NCBI GenBank assembly: GCA_963774305.1
Contig: CAVZEM010000011.1
Location: forward strand, 372,001 to 436,000
From: DASUPK01 sp963774305
GTDB taxonomy: Bacteria > Actinomycetota > Thermoleophilia > Solirubrobacterales > 70-9
Direction of reading: 5' to 3'
DNA: 64,000 nt
Below, piece after piece: positions 7,318 to 15,037 of the stretch. Every line of letters begins with the position of its first letter. Positions within the stretch are counted from its first letter, which is position 1. The notes beneath the pieces are model-generated. The model had not been told where the DNA came from, did no database searches, and was given only the letters and a program-made list of their open reading frames with translations. Both the position numbers and the translations under genes were made by a program.

Positions 7318-8889
7318 CTAGGCAAACGCCACGGCGCCGCCGCGCCGAGGATCGCCGCCGCCGCTGAGCCCGCCCGTCGCCGGGTCTCGCGCGACCGCCT
7401 GCACCCCGCCGAAGAAGAGGTTCTGGCGCTTCCAGCGGACGACGGGGACGCCCCGCCGCTCGAGATCCGCGAGCCCATCTTCATCCACGCCCGGTTCCGC
7501 CTGAACGGTGGCGGCCTCGAAGTGCAGTCGCCCCGCCCGAACCGCCTCGCCGGCGTCCATTCCCTGCTCCAGGACCCTGACGACGGTCTGCAGAATGGCG
7601 GAGCGGATCCGGTTGGAGCCCGCACTTCCCAGGCCGAGGACGACCTCGCCGTCGCGCAGCGCGACCGTCGGGGACATCATCGAGCTCACCCGGCGCCCCG
7701 GCGGGATCCGGTGGAATCCCTGGGGATTCAGATCCTCCTCGCCGAGCATGTTGTTGACGTGGACGCCGGTCCCGGGCACGAGAACTCCCGATCCCGTGCC
7801 ATTCGAGCAGGTGACCGATGCGCACCGCCCGTCGCCATCGATCACGGCGATGTGGGTCGTCGAGCCGAGCCTCTCTGTTCGGTCCCCGGGTCCACCCGCC
7901 CCCCCATGGCCGCCGATCCAGTCGCCGCGGCGTATTCGCCCCGCCACCTCGTCGAGGTCTGTGGCGAGGAACCTCTGGACATAGCCGGGGTCGTGGAGCC
8001 CCTCGTGGAAGTCGTCCGAGCGCCTCGCGTTCGCAGCCTCGATGGCCGCCACGATCTCCCCGACGCCGCTCGTCTCGCCCAAACGCTGGAGGAGGCCAAG
8101 GGAGTAGCCGATCAGGATCCCGCCGGACGAGGGCGGCGGGTTGGTCAGCACCCGGACGCCGCGGAAATCGGCCGACACCGGCTCGCGGTCGATCGGCTCA
8201 TACGCGGCCATGTCGTCCATTCCCAGCGTCCCGCCGCGCTCCCGGACCCAATCGCAGACCCGCCGTGCGATGTCCCCCCGGTAGAAGGGCTCGGCGCCGT
8301 CGGCCGCATAGCGCTCGAGCGCCTCCGACATCTCGGGATAGCGGAAGACGTCTCCCTCGACCAGCTGCCTGCCCTCGGGGGTGTAAAGAGCGGCCGACTC
8401 CGGCGTTGAGGTGAGGATCGGGTGCAGGATCTCGTGGAAGTACTCCGCCCCCTTGGTCAGGCGCACTCCCTCGCGACCCAGGGCGATCCCGGGCTCTGCC
8501 AGGCGGGCGAGCGGCATCGAGCCGAAGCGACGGTGGACCTGCTCGATCCCGGCGGGGTTGCCCGGCACTCCGCAGGAGGCGGCGCCGCAGTTGAAGATCT
8601 GCGGCGTCTCGTCGAAGTAGACCGGGATCGGGAGCAGCTCCGCACCACGCTCGGTCCCGTCGGCCCCGCCGGCGGCGACGAAGAAGTCCGTCAGGGTCGT
8701 CTCCTCCTCCCCGTGGACCATCATGAATCCGCCGGCGCCGAACCCGGTGAGGTAGCTCTCGCAGACGAACGAGGTGAGGATCGCGCAAACTGCGGCGTCC
8801 ACGGCGTTGCCGCCCTCGCGCAGAGCCTGCGCGCCCGCCTCGGCGCTCAGCGGATGGCCCGCGGCCACGACTCCCCTCGTCTCGCTCAT
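7318..8889 (-). CDS. gamma-glutamyltransferase family protein
   Basis: A 523-residue Ntn-hydrolase of the gamma-glutamyltranspeptidase family. The autoprocessing site and catalytic nucleophile lie in GSTTHIAVID (Thr-344/345), giving an expected large subunit of about 343 residues and a small subunit of 180. The substrate-binding loop PPPSSGG (about 250-256) and MSPTVAL are present. No signal peptide is evident, so a cytoplasmic location is likely. Substrates could be glutathione-like gamma-glutamyl compounds or cephalosporin-type amides. I chose the ATG at 8889 (MSETRGVVAAGHPLS), where family similarity starts. It is convergent with, and directly abuts, the Lon-domain gene. Confidence 0.9.
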   Translation of the reverse strand: MSETRGVVAAGHPLSAEAGAQALREGGNAVDAAVCAILTSFVCESYLTGFGAGGFMMVHGEEETTLTDFFVAAGGADGTERGAELLPIPVYFDETPQIFNCGAASCGVPGNPAGIEQVHRRFGSMPLARLAEPGIALGREGVRLTKGAEYFHEILHPILTSTPESAALYTPEGRQLVEGDVFRYPEMSEALERYAADGAEPFYRGDIARRVCDWVRERGGTLGMDDMAAYEPIDREPVSADFRGVRVLTNPPPSSGGILIGYSLGLLQRLGETSGVGEIVAAIEAANARRSDDFHEGLHDPGYVQRFLATDLDEVAGRIRRGDWIGGHGGAGGPGDRTERLGSTTHIAVIDGDGRCASVTCSNGTGSGVLVPGTGVHVNNMLGEEDLNPQGFHRIPPGRRVSSMMSPTVALRDGEVVLGLGSAGSNRIRSAILQTVVRVLEQGMDAGEAVRAGRLHFEAATVQAEPGVDEDGLADLERRGVPVVRWKRQNLFFGGVQAVARDPATGGLSGGGDPRRGGAVAFA

Positions 8890-8971
8890 CCCGCCAGGGT
8901 ATGCGGCGAGGTCCCGGAACGAGACCGGCCCGCTTGCGCCGGCCGGTCCGAGATTCCCTCGGTTCGCGCCG

Positions 8972-9571
8972 CTAGGCGGTGGGACAGCCGAAGCTCGTCG
9001 GTACGGGCGGGCCTCCGGTGATCGTGAGGCTGTGCCCCTCGCCGTTCGCGCCTGTGACGGGGAGCGTCTGGCTCTGTCCCAGCCTGTTGACGGCGGTGAA
9101 CGTGACGGTCGTGCTCGTGTAGAAGCAGACCGCGTACGCGAACTCGCGGTTCGCGGATCCACCCTGAACGAAGATGTTGTCCGTGAAGGACTCGGTTCCG
9201 CCGTCGTTCAAATCCGGTGAGTGTGTGGCGTTGGGGATCCCCTCCGCGATCGGGCAGGGATTGGAGTTGCACGGGAAGGCGATGCCGCTGCGATTGCCGC
9301 TCGAATCGAACGCGTGCAGGTCGACCTCTCCGGCGGGCCAGCTGATCGTCGCCCGGACGATCGGCCCGGGGATCGTCAGCCTGTGCTTGCACCTCTTCTT
9401 CTTGGCGCTGACGGCGTGCTTCTTCGCCTTCTTGCACTTCTTCTTGGCGACGACCGCCCGGGCGTCACGGGCCGCGCCTGCCCCGGTGACCGACACCGTC
9501 AAGGTCAGACCGAGCACCACCACCATTGCGACCACCAGCCAGCGGGCGTCGGCCGATCTCCGTGTTCTCAT
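8972..9571 (-). CDS. exported protein with polybasic Cys-bracketed linker
   Basis: A 199-residue secreted protein of unknown function. It has a signal peptide (about residues 1-33, ending GAGAARDARA), then a lysine-rich stretch with two cysteines (KKKCKKAKKHAV...KKKRCKHR), then a beta-rich domain starting RLTIPGPIVRATISWPAGEVDLHAF. The latter resembles prepeptidase C-terminal/YDG-type beta sandwiches that begin with 'ATLSW...DLDLHV', but I cannot assign it firmly. Start at 9571 is set by a strong AGGAGGG Shine-Dalgarno. Three other exported proteins in this window share the basic linker. Confidence 0.75.
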   Translation of the reverse strand: MRTRRSADARWLVVAMVVVLGLTLTVSVTGAGAARDARAVVAKKKCKKAKKHAVSAKKKRCKHRLTIPGPIVRATISWPAGEVDLHAFDSSGNRSGIAFPCNSNPCPIAEGIPNATHSPDLNDGGTESFTDNIFVQGGSANREFAYAVCFYTSTTVTFTAVNRLGQSQTLPVTGANGEGHSLTITGGPPVPTSFGCPTA

Positions 9572-9638
9572 GAATCCCTCCTGCTGAGCGTTGGTCGGGG
9601 GACCCCTCCGATCCCCCACGGACCGGGCAGTCTATGGC

Positions 9639-11294
9639 TCAGTCGCCGGGCTTGAACTCGGGCACGTCGAGGATCCGGCCCTCGAGCTGGCGCGGTTCCG
9701 TCGGGCGCCGGTCGAGGCCGCCTCGGCCCCAGACGCCGTCGCCGTAGAGCTCATCGGCGCTGCCCGTCCGCCTCGGGGCGGGCTCGCGCTCGCGCCAGTC
9801 GCCGACGGGGTCGGCGTAGCGCTCCGGCCGCAGCGCCGCGTCCCGGTCCGGGGTGCGCGGCTCGCGCGACTCGGTGCGCCGGTCGCGTCGATGACGGTGG
9901 GAGAAGTCGTGGTCGAAGCGAGTGGCGATCACGGTGATCCAGACCTCCTCGCTCATGTCCTCGTCGACGCTCGCCCCGAAGATGATCTCGGCCTCCGGAT
10001 GCGCGGCGGCCCTGACGATCTCGGCGGCCTCGCTCGCCTCGACCAGGGAGAGGTCGGGCCCGCCGGTGATCGAAAGGAGCAGCGAGTGGGCACCCTCAAC
10101 GGAGGTCTCGAGCAGCGGCGAGGAGACCGCCTTCTCGGCGGCGATCGTCGCGCGGTGCTCGCCGTAGCCCATGCCGATGCCGAGGATGGCGTCGCCGGCC
10201 TCGATCATGGTCGTCCGAACGTCAGCGAAGTCGAGGTTGATCAGGCCCGGGAGCATGACCAGGTCGGAGATGCCCTGGACGGCCTGGCGCAGGACGTCGT
10301 CGGCGACCTTGAAGGCGTCGACGATCGAGGTGCGCCGCTCGAGGATCGTCAGCAGCCGCTCGTTCGGCACGACGATCATCGTGTCGACCTCCTTGCCGAG
10401 GGCGGCGATGCCCTCCTCGGCCTGGGCTGCGCGGCGCGCGCCCTCGAAGGAGAACGGCTTGGTGACCGCGGCCACCGTGAGGGCGCCGATGTCGCGGGCG
10501 AGCTTGGCGACCACGGGCGCGGCGCCGGTCCCGGTGCCGCCGCCGGAGCCGGACGCGAGGAAGACCATGTCCGATCCCTTGAGCAGCTCCTTGATCTTGT
10601 CCTGCTCCTCGTACGCCGCGCGGTATCCGACCCTGGGGTCGGATCCCGAGCCGAGTCCGCGGGTGAGCTCGGCGCCGATGTGGAGCGTCACGTCGGCGTG
10701 CGAGTTCTGCAGGGACTGAAGGTCGGTGTTGATCGCAAGGAACTCCACGCCGGGGAGCTCGGCCTCGACCATGCGGTTGACGGCGTTCACTCCGGCGCCG
10801 CCGACGCCGACGACCCGCAGGACGGCCTGGTGGGTCCGCGGAACGACCGGCTGGCGGGTCGGGGAAGAGGTGTCCGGCTCCTCGCGACCGAAGGCGGGGC
10901 GGATGTCGGTGCCGGGACCGCCCATGAGACGCTCCAGGCCCTCGTGGTGGACCTCGACTCGCTCCACGGTGATCTCGGGCTCGGGCTCCTCGATCTTGGT
11001 CTCGGCGACCGGGCCGGGGGGCGTCGGCTCGGGGACGGGCTCCGGCCCGGGAATGGGCTCGGGGACCGGGTCCGGCGTGGGCTCGGGCACGGGCTCCGGC
11101 GTCGGCTCCGGGACGGGTTCGGGACCGGGCGTCTCCTGGACGGGCTGCGGCTCCTCGACGGCGACCTCGACCGGGGCCGTGCCGGCGCCGTTGGCTGTCA
11201 CCGTGACCTCGTCGGGCGCGACTGACTCCTCGGTCGAGCGGAACAGGTCGGCGAGGGGACCCTCACGCATGCTGGCGCGCTTCTTACGAGCCAT
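9639..11294 (-). CDS. ftsZ: cell division GTPase FtsZ with long proline-rich N-terminal extension
   Basis: A 551-residue FtsZ. The tubulin/FtsZ GTPase core starts near residue 157 (VVGVGGAGVNAVNRM), with the signature GGGTGTG at 251-257 and the T7-type region near 350. The C-terminal tail is long, charged and ends with a conserved-peptide-like RILDVPEF, which in other species binds FtsA, SepF or ZipA. Unusual is the 155-residue N-terminal extension containing PEPVPEPTPEPV-type repeats; normal FtsZ has 10-20 residues there. The ATG at 11294 is preceded by a perfect AAGGAGGTCC Shine-Dalgarno, which supports the long form. It overlaps the parA-like gene by 11 nt. No dcw cluster genes are near. 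Confidence 0.9.
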   Translation of the reverse strand: MARKKRASMREGPLADLFRSTEESVAPDEVTVTANGAGTAPVEVAVEEPQPVQETPGPEPVPEPTPEPVPEPTPDPVPEPIPGPEPVPEPTPPGPVAETKIEEPEPEITVERVEVHHEGLERLMGGPGTDIRPAFGREEPDTSSPTRQPVVPRTHQAVLRVVGVGGAGVNAVNRMVEAELPGVEFLAINTDLQSLQNSHADVTLHIGAELTRGLGSGSDPRVGYRAAYEEQDKIKELLKGSDMVFLASGSGGGTGTGAAPVVAKLARDIGALTVAAVTKPFSFEGARRAAQAEEGIAALGKEVDTMIVVPNERLLTILERRTSIVDAFKVADDVLRQAVQGISDLVMLPGLINLDFADVRTTMIEAGDAILGIGMGYGEHRATIAAEKAVSSPLLETSVEGAHSLLLSITGGPDLSLVEASEAAEIVRAAAHPEAEIIFGASVDEDMSEEVWITVIATRFDHDFSHRHRRDRRTESREPRTPDRDAALRPERYADPVGDWREREPAPRRTGSADELYGDGVWGRGGLDRRPTEPRQLEGRILDVPEFKPGD

Positions 11295-12252
11295 GGGTGA
11301 GGACCTCCTTCGCGAGGTCGCGGTAGGCACCCGCGGCCTTCGAGCTTGGGTCGTACTTGAGGACTGAGGCGCCGCGGACGGGTGCCTCGGCGAACTTGAT
11401 CGCCTTGCGGATCCGCGACTTGAAGACGAGCTCGCCGAAGTTCTCCTCGAGGATCTCCACCGCCTCCTTGGCGTGGACGGTCCGCGAGTCGAGCATGGTC
11501 GGCAGGATGCCCTCGATCTCGACGCCGGGGTTGAGGTTCTCCCGGATCATCGTGAGGGTGTTCTGCAGCTGGACGAGGCCGCGCATCGAGAGGTACTCGC
11601 ACTGGACCGGGACGATCACCTTGTCTGCGGCGGTGAGCGCGTTCACGGTCAGCAGCCCGAGGCTCGGCGGCGTGTCGATGCAGACGAAGTCGTAGTCGTT
11701 GCGGACCTCGTCGAGGCCCTTCTGCAGCGCCCGCTCGCGGCCGATCTGGGTGCTCATCGCGATCTCCGCGCCGGCAAGGTCGATGGAGGCGACAGCGACG
11801 TCGATCTCGCGCTGGACGATGATCTCGCTGATCGGGATCCGGTGGACGAGGACGTCGAACATGCTCTTCTCGACCTTGTCCGGGTCGACCCCCTGGCTCA
11901 TGGTCAGGTTGCCCTGCGGGTCCATGTCGACACAGAGGACGCGGTGGCCCGACTCCTTGAAGGCGACGGCGAGGTTGAGAGCGGTCGTGGTCTTCGCGAC
12001 GCCGCCCTTCTGGTTGGCGAACGCGATCACCTTGGCCGGGCCCTTGTTCTTGGGCTTGTCCGGCTGCTTGGCCCTGGCGAGGGCCTTGGATTCCTTGGAA
12101 GATGATCCGGCGGCGGTGTTTGTGGCCGCCGACTTTGTGGTGTCCTTGCCCGCGTCCTTCTTCTCGGGCGTCGGCGCGACGAGGTCCTCGGGCCTCATGC
12201 GCCCGGCCTCATCCACGGTTTGAGAAGCCTGCTTTCGGCGGAAACTAGCCAT
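11284..12252 (-). CDS. ParA/Soj/MinD-family ATPase
   Basis: A 322-residue protein with a 72-residue lysine- and alanine-rich low-complexity N-terminus followed by a ParA domain. The deviant Walker A KGGVAKTTT is at 82-90 with both signature lysines, Walker A' is VDMDPQGNLT and Walker B is CIDTPPSLG. Such ATPases form nucleotide-dependent dimers on DNA or membrane and position chromosomes or protein complexes. There is no parB or parS-like gene nearby, and it is co-transcribed and overlapping with ftsZ, so a role in placing the division ring or another cargo is more likely than plasmid-style partition. Inferred. Confidence 0.9.
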   Translation of the reverse strand: MASFRRKQASQTVDEAGRMRPEDLVAPTPEKKDAGKDTTKSAATNTAAGSSSKESKALARAKQPDKPKNKGPAKVIAFANQKGGVAKTTTALNLAVAFKESGHRVLCVDMDPQGNLTMSQGVDPDKVEKSMFDVLVHRIPISEIIVQREIDVAVASIDLAGAEIAMSTQIGRERALQKGLDEVRNDYDFVCIDTPPSLGLLTVNALTAADKVIVPVQCEYLSMRGLVQLQNTLTMIRENLNPGVEIEGILPTMLDSRTVHAKEAVEILEENFGELVFKSRIRKAIKFAEAPVRGASVLKYDPSSKAAGAYRDLAKEVLTHGS

Positions 12253-12295
12253 CTAGGCGGGCTATTTCGCAGGCGAGGCCCGCTTTCCTTCTCGG

Positions 12296-12456
12296 GATGA
12301 CCAATTGCACGGCAACGTACGCCCGTGGGCGGGCCTGGCCGAGCAGATCAAGGACGCAGGACGAAGCCTTTGGTGCTGCCAAAGGCGAGCCCGAGGACGA
12401 TGAGATGCGACGGCCAGGCACGTCCACGGGTGTGCGGAGTCGTGGAATTGGTCATC
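12296..12456. repeat. 161-bp coaxial palindrome between divergent parA and arsA genes
   Basis: Two 45-bp arms, 12296-12340 and 12412-12456, are inverted repeats matching at 37 of 45 positions without gaps (outer end GATGACCAATTG / inner end CCTGGCC). Between them lies a perfect 7-bp hairpin, CCTTTGG-TGCTG-CCAAAGG (12367-12385). Both structures share the same centre, 12376. The 26-nt stretches between hairpin and arms are not complementary. The arms run toward the two divergent genes, so each gene has the same upstream block. Likely a duplicated promoter/operator. Confidence 0.85.
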
Positions 12457-12477
12457 AAGTTGGAAGAATCCGCCCGT

Positions 12478-13398
12478 ATGCCCGATCTACTCGACAAGCG
12501 ACTCGTGTTCGTAACCGGCAAGGGAGGCGTCGGGAAGTCGACGATCTCCATCGCCCTGGGCCTGGCTGCGGCCGCCCGGGGCAAGCGGACGATCGTCTGC
12601 GAGATCGGCGGCCAGGAGACCGCCTCGCGCATGTTCAGGCGCGCCGAGATCGGCTTTAACGAGGTCGAGGTCTCGGAGAACCTCTGGGCGATCTCGATCG
12701 ATCCCGACCACTCCCTGCGCGAGTACCTGCTGCTCCAGCTCAAGGTCCGCGCCATGCGCGACATGCTCGTTCGCTCCCGAATCTTCAACTACCTGGCCGC
12801 CGCGACCCCGGGCCTCAAGGAGCTGGTCACGATCGGGAAGATCTGGGAGCTCGCCCAGCCCGCCCGCCGGGTGAAGAAGGCGCGGGACTACGACCTGGTC
12901 ATCGTCGACGCCCCCGCGACCGGCCACGGGATCGGCTTCCTGCAGACGCCGCGAACTTTCGCGGGCATCGCCCGCGTCGGGCCGATCCACTCCCAGGCCG
13001 AGGAGCTCGACCGGTTCATCACGGATCATGACTCGACCGGCGTGGCGATCGTCTCGCTGCCCGAGGAGATGCCCGTCAACGAATCGGCCTCCCTCGAGGA
13101 GCAGCTCACCGACGAGATCGGCATGGCCGTCGACCGCGTCTACATGAACGCGCTCTACCCGGAGCGTTTCTCGAAGAGCGACGCCGGCGAGCTCAAGAGG
13201 GCTTTCGAGGAGGCCGACGGACCCGCCAGGGCCGCGGTGCGGGCGGCGCTCTCGGAGTTCCGGCGATCCCGATCCCAGCGCGAGCAGCTGCAGCGCCTGA
13301 AGAAGGCAGTCTCCTCCCCGGTGAAGACCCTGCCCTTCATCTTCAAGCCATCGCTCGACGTGCCCTCGCTCGAGCGGCTCTCGGGCGCCCTCGTCTGA
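12478..13398 (+). CDS. ArsA/Get3-family ATPase, first of a pair
   Basis: A 306-residue SIMIBI-class ATPase. The P-loop is VTGKGGVGKST (residues 13-22), followed by the ArsA-type helix and a switch region DLVIVDAPATGHGIGFLQTP near 140. No arsenic-binding cysteine triad or Get3 zinc CXXC motif is seen. Pairs of such proteins are conserved in actinobacteria (Rv3679-Rv3680 in Mycobacterium tuberculosis), where they act as bacterial Get3 relatives; their client is unsettled. The ATG at 12478 is where homology begins and the next gene overlaps by one base (TGATG), so the two are coupled and probably form a heterodimer. Confidence 0.9.
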   Translation: MPDLLDKRLVFVTGKGGVGKSTISIALGLAAAARGKRTIVCEIGGQETASRMFRRAEIGFNEVEVSENLWAISIDPDHSLREYLLLQLKVRAMRDMLVRSRIFNYLAAATPGLKELVTIGKIWELAQPARRVKKARDYDLVIVDAPATGHGIGFLQTPRTFAGIARVGPIHSQAEELDRFITDHDSTGVAIVSLPEEMPVNESASLEEQLTDEIGMAVDRVYMNALYPERFSKSDAGELKRAFEEADGPARAAVRAALSEFRRSRSQREQLQRLKKAVSSPVKTLPFIFKPSLDVPSLERLSGALV

Positions 13399-14543
13399 TG
13401 CCCTCGGTCAGCGACATCGTCGAGGGGCGCGGGATCTGCATCTGCGCCGGTTCGGGCGGCGTGGGCAAGACGACCACCTCGGCCGCGCTGGCCGCCGGAC
13501 TCGCCGCACGCGGCCAGAAGGTCTGCGTGCTGACCATCGACCCCGCCAAGCGGCTGGCGGACTCCCTGGGGCTGAAGGAGCTCGAGAACACGCCCAGTCA
13601 GGTGGATCCGGAGCACTTCGAGCGCTGCGGGGTCGAGATGAAGGGCGAGCTCTGGGCGATGATGCTGGACGCCAAGGCGACCTTCGACGAGCTCGTTCGC
13701 AAGCACGCTCCGGATGCCGAGACGCGCGACCGGATCCTCGAGAACCGCATCTACCGCCAGCTCTCGAACGCTCTCGCCGGCTCACAGGAGTACATGGCGA
13801 TGGAGAAGCTCTTCGAGATCCACCAGGAGGGCCGCTACGACTTCCTCGTCCTCGACACGCCGCCCTCCCGCAACGCCCTCGACTTCCTCGACGCGCCCAA
13901 GCGGCTCACCCAGTTCATCGAGGGCCGGGGGATGCAGATGTTCATGAAGCCGACGGGCTTCGCGACCAAGGTCGTCGGCCGCGGCAGCTCGATGGCGATG
14001 AGCGTGCTGAAGCGGGTCACCGGCCTCGACCTGCTCTCCGACCTGAGCGAGTTCTTCCAGGCCTTCAGCGGCATGGTGGACGGCTTCCGCGAGCGCGCCA
14101 AGCGTGTCTCCGAGCTGCTCGCCGACCCCGCCACCACCTTCGTCGTGGTCTGCGGCCCGCAGGGCGAGCCGATCGACGAAGCCGTGTACTTCCACCGCAA
14201 GCTGGTCGAGGCGAAGCTGCCCGTCGGGGGCGTGATCGTCAACAAGGTCCACTACGAGGCCGAGGAGGAGGCGGAGGGCGAGGCCGAGGCGGACCTCCAC
14301 GGCCTGCTCGACGACGACCTCGCCGAGCGCGTCGCCCGGAACTTCGCCGACTACCAGGCGCTCGCCGAGCGGGATGCGCGAAACGTCGAGCACCTGAGTC
14401 GCGAGCTCAACCCGAAGGCCGTGATCCGCGTGCCCTACCTGGACGAGGACGTCCATGACCTGGGCGCCCTGCTCAAGATCGATCGCTACCTCTTCGCGAG
14501 CGAGGAGCAGCGCGAGGCGATGGCGGCGACCGGCGCCGCCTAG
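13398..14543 (+). CDS. ArsA/Get3-family ATPase, second of a pair
   Basis: A 381-residue ATPase with P-loop GSGGVGKTTTSAA (residues 18-30), switch I-like TIDPAKRLADSLG and switch II-like VLDTPPSRNALDFLDAP. It is longer than its partner by an insertion of about 70 residues containing a helical, hydrophobic-faced region (GLDLLSDLSEFFQAFSGMVDGFRERA), the place where Get3 proteins hold their hydrophobic client. The start ATG overlaps the upstream stop. A repeat element of about 125 nt follows the stop. Role as in the first subunit: an anion-pump-like or chaperone ATPase, not proven. Confidence 0.9.
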   Translation: MPSVSDIVEGRGICICAGSGGVGKTTTSAALAAGLAARGQKVCVLTIDPAKRLADSLGLKELENTPSQVDPEHFERCGVEMKGELWAMMLDAKATFDELVRKHAPDAETRDRILENRIYRQLSNALAGSQEYMAMEKLFEIHQEGRYDFLVLDTPPSRNALDFLDAPKRLTQFIEGRGMQMFMKPTGFATKVVGRGSSMAMSVLKRVTGLDLLSDLSEFFQAFSGMVDGFRERAKRVSELLADPATTFVVVCGPQGEPIDEAVYFHRKLVEAKLPVGGVIVNKVHYEAEEEAEGEAEADLHGLLDDDLAERVARNFADYQALAERDARNVEHLSRELNPKAVIRVPYLDEDVHDLGALLKIDRYLFASEEQREAMAATGAA

Positions 14544-14549
14544 CTAACC

Positions 14550-14674
14550 GGCTTCGCCATCAGGCGCGGTCACCGGCGGCCGCCCAACCCAGCACTACAC
14601 GGGTCGCGCTGTCGCGCGCCCTCGCATTGAGGGCTTCGCCCTTCGCTCCTGAAATCAGCGGCCTTGTGACCGCT
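14550..14674 (+). repeat. intergenic repeat, copy A
   Basis: One of three copies in this window (others 26876-26970 reversed and 33397-33494). Shared blocks in order: GGCTTCGCCATCAGG, then GGCGGCCGCCC, a GGGCTTCGCCC hairpin, and GCGGCC(T)NGTGNCCGCT at the end. Copy A carries an extra 33-nt block (14595-14627). It lies between convergent genes and its end supplies the last codons and stop of the neighbouring 573-residue protein gene. Confidence 0.75.
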
Positions 14675-15037
14675 TGCGCTCGTAACGAAGCTCGCCGACC
14701 GACCAGTCGGTGGCGTCCGGGACCGGGAAGAGGTAGCGGACGCGGTCCTTGGAGGGCTCGCGATTGACGTGATCCTTGCGGCGCGGCCGCGCGAAGGCGG
14801 GCCACTCCGGCTCGCCGTCGCCGGCGCTGAACCAATCCGCGCGACCCCCGTTGTCGTCGGGCCGGGTTGGAGCGCGATGGTCGCCGTCGGCGCTCATGAT
14901 CTCTGGAAGTTCGACGTCATCGACGACGATCCTCGTCGTCGGTTGCCGATCCTCCCCGCCCCCGCGGACGGACAAATCGTCCATTTGGTTCGTCTCCGGC
15001 CCATCTACACGGGTTGCGCTGTCGCGCGCCCTCGCAT
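14595..15037. repeat. 33-nt dispersed repeat, two copies, one inside a coding sequence
   Basis: A 33-mer beginning CTACACGGGT and ending CCCTCGCAT occurs at 14595-14627 (intergenic, in repeat copy A) and 15005-15037 (inside the 573-residue protein gene), with one mismatch. In the gene it is read in frame on the minus strand as DARARDSATRV. This resembles palindromic elements that insert in frame in Rickettsia genes. Seen directly. Confidence 0.75.

Noticed and set aside
8890..9162. N-terminal extension of the gamma-glutamyltransferase frame
   Set aside because: The extra 91 codons are Arg/Ser-rich, overlap the exported protein gene on the same strand and lack family similarity, which begins at the ATG at 8889.
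11284..12252. Plasmid-type partition locus
   Set aside because: ParA-like ATPase only; no parB or clustered parS-like sites are seen, and the gene is coupled to ftsZ in a chromosomal setting.
12478..14543. Arsenite efflux pump ATPases
   Set aside because: No arsenic-binding cysteines and no arsB, arsR or arsC nearby; the pair fits the Get3-like actinobacterial group better.
14550..14674. CRISPR-like repeats
   Set aside because: The repeats are dispersed, not in an array, with no regular spacers and no cas genes in the window.
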